A model generated the notes under the pieces. It had not been told where the DNA came from. It ran no database searches and was given only the letters and a program-made list of their open reading frames with translations. Below are positions 36,301-39,131 of a DNA stretch of 39,131 nt, one piece after another. A program made the position numbers and the translations under genes. Every line of letters begins with the position of its first letter. Position 1 is the first letter of the stretch. This stretch comes from JBDRED01 sp043820025 [NCBI: Elusimicrobiota bacterium] (GTDB taxonomy: Bacteria > RUG730 > JBDRED01). The stretch is taken from positions 1 to 39,131 of the forward strand of contig JBDRED010000035.1 in NCBI GenBank assembly GCA_043820025.1, read 5' to 3'.

Positions 36301-38230
36301 AAGGTTATGGTCAATTAAGGATGGAATAACAATAAATTTTCAGAAAGAATATATAACTGTATTAAGTGTTGCTCAATATGCAAATCAAACACTTAAAAAT
36401 GTATCCTTATCATTAGCTGATTTAAGCGAAAAACAGGCTGATAAACTAATGAATGGAGAAACAATTGATTATAAGAATTATTTACTAACATTTAATCCTG
36501 CGAAGAATCAGGGCTTAGCTGATGGTAAGATAGCTGCTAATGAAACTCTGACAAAAATGCTAAATAATGAAACTCTCTCTGGATTATTGGAAATACCGCT
36601 TACTCCGTATGCAGGATTTTTTATAGATGATAAAAGCTTAAATATTACTGTTGATCCTAGCAAAGCTATGACTGGAATAGTAGTAGATTGCGACGCAGAC
36701 AGAATGGCATTGGTGCAGGGAGGAGCGCATATAGACGCGAACAAGATAATGGCTCTATTGTCTTACTACAGTATTAAGTCAGTAATGGATGATTTTCAAA
36801 AAATTCAAATAGAAAATGGCGATTTAGAAAAATTCAAAAAAGAATATTGCGATGGAAATAATTTAAATATTGTTATTGGCAGGACAATAGCAACAACGCA
36901 GTTGATAGACGCTATTGTATCTTACTTTAATAAAGAAGAGTACAAAGCAATAATGTCCGGTGCTGGTATTCGGTTAAATATTGAAGTTAAAGAGGTTCAG
37001 GTAGGTTTTAAATATTTTGCGCCATTTATAGATAGGAAGAATGGACAAAAGAAGATAATCATTTGCGGAGAATCAAGCGCGCATCTTGCTGTTACGGCAA
37101 AAAAAGGGAACAGCTTTGATGACGGCGTATTTGTTGGACTGGTTCTCTTAGACTTAATGAAAAAACAAAACATTACCGACATTTTAGGAGCTTATGAGGA
37201 GATTCAGAAAGATGTCGAATTTTATAGTAATACAACAGAAAAAAAGGTTGTTTATAAGGATGCTGATGAACAGGCAGAAGTGAAGGCAGGTTTAAGCCCT
37301 AAAATAAAAAAAGAAGAATTACAGAAAATATTGACGAAATATGGGTTGAGCGCAGGCCTAATCCTATCCAATGAAGATCCAAACGAAGGAATAGATGGAG
37401 TAAGGCTTTCCTTCCCATTAAATAAATCCTGGCTTTTATTTAGGATGAGCGGCACTGAGGCTGCAGGCAGGGTATATTCAGAGGCCCAGACACCTGAGGA
37501 AGCAGAGTTATTAAATGAAATAGGCTTTGCGCTTATGGGTAAGGAAAGAGAAGATGCGCTTAGAAAAGCAAGCAGCCGTTTTCTGAGAAGGCGGTTTATA
37601 GAAGAACTTGGAGATAGCGAGGATATTGCATTTGCAATGATTAAACCTGATGGTTTAGAAAAGAGTAGTTCAATAATTAGCGATATAGAGGAAACAGGAT
37701 TTACAGTTTTATTTAAAGAAAATACAAAACTTGATAAAAAGACTGCGGGTGAATTTTATGCTGAACACAAAGGAAAACAATTTTATAACGGCCTTATAGA
37801 TTATATGTGCGAAAGCGATGTATGTATTCTCGTATTAAAAATGAAAAAAGGAAAGACCCGGGCGGCTGCATGGGATAAACTGCGTAAGAAAATAGGGAAG
37901 ACCGATGGAACGGAAAAAGATACTTTACGTTTTAAATATAAAGTAAAAAAAGTTCAATATAAAGACTATTATATTGAAAAAAACAAGTTACACTGCTCTG
38001 ATTCACAGGAAGCTGTTAAGAGGGAACTTTGTGTGCTTTTTAGAAATGGCATATTATTTTCCGAGCAGGATCGAGTTAGTAATATTTTAGACTCTTTAAA
38101 TGGTATTTTGCCCGGTGATGGAACAGCTTCGCTTATACAAGGGATTAGGGAGTTAATGAAACAAAATGAGCTAATCAAAGAAGATACAATTAAGTTACAG
38201 GAATTTGAGAAGATACTAATTGCAGTATAA
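33314..38230 (+). CDS. Giant protein B: TIKI-like + phosphohexomutase + NDP kinase
   Basis: A 1638-residue paralogue of the preceding protein, 19 bases downstream with GGGGGTGG as ribosome site. Residues 1-36 are signal-peptide-like, with a possible VLA-SS cleavage. Residues ~74-490 repeat the TIKI-like domain: QDLHCN (H82; the Glu of A is Gln79), SVEGSWG (E112), GGYHTNG (H468). Residues ~740-1410 are a phosphohexomutase: FGTSGWR (744-750), TASHN with phosphoserine Ser859, metal loop DCDADR (1125-1130), GESSAH (1252-1257), RMSGTE (1377-1382). Residues ~1437-1575 match nucleoside diphosphate kinase: AFAMIKPDG (K1444), EFYAEHKGKQFYNGL, and KLHCSDSQEA with catalytic His1560. A ~60-residue helical tail follows. 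The FBPase of A is absent. An intact mutase beside A's broken one suggests the pair work together. Confidence 0.86.
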   Translation: MQFKKERFGLLGRSFISFIVCVFMLSGSGIEYVLASSGLAVNMKAQNNSLYSGLILAEGIGSVSERFQGKTDDTVILIQDLHCNSVVQKNISDILSYIKNVYGDKFNRISVEGSWGEPDTSILGSVPKGYGIKESLIDDLIGRGLITGAEKFAIENPGEVLLAGIEDRNIYLKNFSALCDAGKYQGRAIDAINIIKNYLEEDTKKLYAKDLTNLIGIKKRYEEGKIGLNEYLKYLEDESKRVNIDLNNFKEIKKLLKVYEKGEEFRGVSNMTLIQRDAFVVEKSLNKYLSDDESVKLEEYRLRKSARYYDYLLLLIRNKNIIIGNIYPKLERYLSYIELSSGINAAVVLDERHRLEYGLETTMAGNKKIENIVYLNYFTNLLKGFIANEITSNQVERFNANMDEFMRDLSIYLESKGSDYDGILININNTLSAMRNFYKYADIRNSVLVKNLLKKSNGLDVVLAGGYHTNGMGNELRARGISYMVITPGICDAELDDNYKKRLKAQSGLINDDIKINKDMLNVWSVFINAGIDLEGQKQIIKSMVGDDLNLYLKGLNLPEISSIDDITERSQIAAVWLAFIKKHIEMNKINAEQIQPVFESMNKTLEDINPDYKIEIKDEEVIFIFGGFRQAVDKERFLNANILRESLMNRVSRLKEADGFSDDIDGHKGVKSVIMDKINNPQTPFDDLAALSKTLRNTDVFDTYIGLIAVMGNELLEAWTGKKTIRGFKKCSIREMIKENIEFGTSGWRSEIGNGFNQLYIAIVFDSIAGYLGDETNAGRFNKDDEYCLLGFDTRDMGYEAVRIGARILAGYGIKSIVAQSDDQYLSTPQMAYMINQGEIIVNGEICKIKTGAYVTASHNVKTDNGIKIFEKQGGSMPAGSAAPKQMTDAVTAKAKTFDSQMKDKKGFRSVKRYEEALSEGLVVEIKAQDALGPYMEYVKRESSTQKLTDNIFIDVNHGGAGEAAAQLTDNVLHKNPGLPDGFHPNPDFAHAGAARLWSIKDGITINFQKEYITVLSVAQYANQTLKNVSLSLADLSEKQADKLMNGETIDYKNYLLTFNPAKNQGLADGKIAANETLTKMLNNETLSGLLEIPLTPYAGFFIDDKSLNITVDPSKAMTGIVVDCDADRMALVQGGAHIDANKIMALLSYYSIKSVMDDFQKIQIENGDLEKFKKEYCDGNNLNIVIGRTIATTQLIDAIVSYFNKEEYKAIMSGAGIRLNIEVKEVQVGFKYFAPFIDRKNGQKKIIICGESSAHLAVTAKKGNSFDDGVFVGLVLLDLMKKQNITDILGAYEEIQKDVEFYSNTTEKKVVYKDADEQAEVKAGLSPKIKKEELQKILTKYGLSAGLILSNEDPNEGIDGVRLSFPLNKSWLLFRMSGTEAAGRVYSEAQTPEEAELLNEIGFALMGKEREDALRKASSRFLRRRFIEELGDSEDIAFAMIKPDGLEKSSSIISDIEETGFTVLFKENTKLDKKTAGEFYAEHKGKQFYNGLIDYMCESDVCILVLKMKKGKTRAAAWDKLRKKIGKTDGTEKDTLRFKYKVKKVQYKDYYIEKNKLHCSDSQEAVKRELCVLFRNGILFSEQDRVSNILDSLNGILPGDGTASLIQGIRELMKQNELIKEDTIKLQEFEKILIAV

Positions 38231-38255
38231 ATCTCGCTATCTGAGGTATATATTC

Positions 38256-38284
38256 GTAGAGACGCCCAAATTGGGCGTCTCTAC
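38256..38284. terminator. Hairpin after the giant genes, probable terminator or dispersed palindrome
   Basis: GTAGAGACGCCC (38256-38267) and GGGCGTCTCTAC (38273-38284) form a perfect 12-bp stem; the AAATT loop adds further pairing. It is 26 bases after the stop. Only a weak AATTT follows, so termination is plausible rather than certain. The GTAGAGACG/CGTCTCTAC arms recall small dispersed palindromes seen in several bacterial genomes. Confidence 0.65.
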
Positions 38285-38317
38285 AATTTCAAACCTAAAA
38301 CACAAGCCAAAAATTCC

Positions 38318-38346
38318 TTGACACTAAAGCCTAGTCTAAATATAAT
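38318..38346 (+). promoter_or_regulatory. Perfect consensus sigma-70-type promoter of the tRNA-tuf operon
   Basis: TTGACA (38318-38323) and TATAAT (38341-38346) are both perfect, with a 17-bp spacer. It is the strongest promoter in the window. Transcription would start near 38353, about 85 bases before the first tRNA, fitting a highly expressed stable-RNA and elongation-factor operon. Confidence 0.92.
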
Positions 38347-38438
38347 CAATACCATTATTATAATATATCAAATTTATGATAAATTATTATTTTATTAGCA
38401 ATTTAACTCAATTTTATTGATTTAGCATATGGTATTTT

Positions 38439-38511
38439 GCCCGGATAGCTCAGTTGGTAGAGCAGGGGTTTTGTAAACCTCAGGTCGTAGGTTCAAGTCC
38501 TATTCCGGGCT
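38439..38511 (+). tRNA. tRNA-Thr (anticodon TGT)
   Basis: A 73-base cloverleaf. Acceptor arms GCCCGGA and TCCGGGC pair fully; the D-arm is TAGCTCAGTTGGTAGAGC. The anticodon stem GGGGT/ACCTC holds loop TTTGTAA with TGT at 38472-38474; the T-arm is GTAGG-TTCAAGT-CCTAT. The discriminator base is T rather than the A of E. coli. CCA is not encoded. First of four tRNAs ahead of tuf; equivalent of E. coli thrU. Confidence 0.96.
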
Positions 38512-38518
38512 TATTTTC

Positions 38519-38560
38519 ATTAAAGCAGTGCCAAAACAATGGTTGTGACACTGCTTTAAT
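38519..38560. other. 12-bp hairpin between tRNA-Thr and tRNA-Tyr
   Basis: ATTAAAGCAGTG (38519-38530) and CACTGCTTTAAT (38549-38560) form a perfect stem with an 18-base loop in the spacer of the tRNA transcript. No T-tract follows, so it is more likely a processing signal than a terminator. Eight bases of each arm match the terminator at 25275-25298. Confidence 0.6.
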
Positions 38561-38565
38561 ATTAT

Positions 38566-38649
38566 GGACAGGTGGCCGAGTGGCTAAAGGCAACAGACTG
38601 TAAATCTGTCGGACTCCGTCCTACAGAGGTTCGAATCCTCTCCTGTCCA
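38566..38649 (+). tRNA. tRNA-Tyr (anticodon GTA)
   Basis: An 84-base class II tRNA. Acceptor arms GGACAGG/CCTGTCC pair fully with discriminator A. The anticodon stem ACAGA/TCTGT holds CTGTAAA with GTA at 38600-38602, and a long variable arm (CGGACTCCGTCCTACAG region) follows. CCA is not encoded. Equivalent of E. coli tyrU. Confidence 0.96.
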
Positions 38650-38731
38650 TATTAGGTTTAAAGAGTTTAAACTTTAAGAAGTTTAGTAAGTTTCTATCAT
38701 CCTCTTGCCAATGGGAAAAGGGACTTATTTT

Positions 38732-38802
38732 GCGGGTGTAGCTTAGTGGTAAAGCCCTAGCCTTCCAAGCTGGTTACGAGGGTTCGATTCCCTTCACCCG
38801 CT
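38732..38802 (+). tRNA. tRNA-Gly (anticodon TCC)
   Basis: A 71-base tRNA. Acceptor arms GCGGGTG/CACCCGC pair fully with discriminator T, as usual for Gly. The anticodon stem CTAGC/GCTGG (one G-T pair) holds CTTCCAA with TCC at 38764-38766. CCA is not encoded. Equivalent of E. coli glyT. Confidence 0.96.
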
Positions 38803-38880
38803 GTTAATTTGTGATGCGTCGTGTATAACGCGAAAAATATAATCACGCATTACTCATTACGCAGTAAGCGAGGCGAGCAC

Positions 38881-38953
38881 GCCCATGTAGCTCAGTTGGT
38901 AGAGCACACCCTTGGTAAGGGTGAGGTCGCCAGTTCAATCCTGGTCGTGGGCT
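38881..38953 (+). tRNA. tRNA-Thr (anticodon GGT)
   Basis: A 73-base tRNA. Acceptor arms GCCCATG/CGTGGGC pair with one wobble. The anticodon arm CACCC-TTGGTAA-GGGTG, with GGT at 38914-38916, looks the same as that of E. coli thrT. The discriminator is T, as in the other tRNA-Thr here. CCA is not encoded. The last tRNA before tuf, 61 bases upstream of its start. Confidence 0.96.
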
Positions 38954-39014
38954 AAAATTACAGGATCAAAATATTTGTTAATAAAACACAAAAACGAAGA
39001 GGAGGTAATCTTCA

Positions 39015-39131
39015 ATGGCAAAGGAAAAGTTTGAAAGAAAGAAACCGCATCTAAATATTGGAACAATAGGGCACGTAGACCATGGTAAGACATCATTGAC
39101 AGCTGCGATATTGCACTATTTATCATTAAAG
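39015..39131 (+). CDS. tuf: Elongation factor Tu, 5' part only
   Basis: The GTPase that carries aminoacyl-tRNA to the ribosome. Only the first 39 codons lie in the window; the gene runs past the right edge. The N-terminus [19 protein letters not shown] and the G1 P-loop GHVDHGKT are diagnostic. AGGAGGT at 39000-39006 is a strong ribosome site. It is probably transcribed together with the four tRNAs from the promoter at 38318, the classic tufB arrangement. Confidence 0.96.
   Translation, partial: MAKEKFERKKPHLNIGTIGHVDHGKTSLTAAILHYLSLK

Overview
The window is an AT-rich bacterial chromosome segment, almost entirely coding and mostly on the + strand. The set of genes (type IV pilus cluster, paired GlgC-type proteins, Wzy-like ligases carrying TPRs, and very large multidomain proteins with export-like N-termini) suggests a Gram-negative, probably uncultivated lineage. 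My best guess is Candidatus Omnitrophota (former OP3) or a PVC relative. This rests on recalled gene style, not on a marker-gene tree. No phage, transposase or CRISPR array is visible.

Region by region: (1) 1-6522 is a purine biosynthesis cluster, purM-purN-purH, a dCMP deaminase, purB-purA. It covers AIR synthesis, GAR formylation, the last two steps to IMP and the AMP branch. (2) 6523-6774 is an intergenic unit with a 77-bp double-hairpin repeat, also present at 3324-3400. (3) 6775-11538 holds carbohydrate genes: a GH116-type glycosidase, a catalytically degraded GlgC paralogue (GlgD-like) and an intact GlgC. (4) 11542-15960 is pilMNO, a PilP-like lipoprotein and the secretin pilQ, followed without a clear break by two Wzy-like membrane proteins with TPR tails. 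(5) 19333-21820 is a second envelope-glycan block: a near-consensus promoter, a WecA/MraY-family sugar-phosphate transferase and a UGM-like flavoprotein. (6) 21854-23662 has a long nested hairpin, a stand-alone ThiD2-like protein and thiC. (7) A LysM lytic transglycosylase lies on the - strand (23711-25054).

(8) The most unusual part is 25118-38230: a short leader transcription unit with a small ORF and strong terminator, a second small ORF whose stop codon sits in the next Shine-Dalgarno, and then two giant tandem paralogues. Protein A (2610 aa) is read as an export-like N-terminus, a TraB/ChaN(TIKI)-like domain, a unique region, a class III fructose-1,6-bisphosphatase domain with all recognised metal-site motifs, and a phosphohexomutase domain with a destroyed active site. 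Protein B (1638 aa) has the same N-terminal half, a phosphohexomutase with its catalytic serine, and a C-terminal nucleoside diphosphate kinase domain with its catalytic histidine. Three sugar-phosphate/nucleotide enzyme activities are thus tied to one shared N-terminal module in adjacent genes. I know of no described system with this layout; that is a statement of my knowledge, not of a search.

(9) 38318-39131 is a perfect consensus promoter followed by tRNA-Thr(TGT), tRNA-Tyr(GTA), tRNA-Gly(TCC), tRNA-Thr(GGT) and the start of tuf. This is the same order and anticodons as the thrU-tyrU-glyT-thrT-tufB operon of Escherichia coli.
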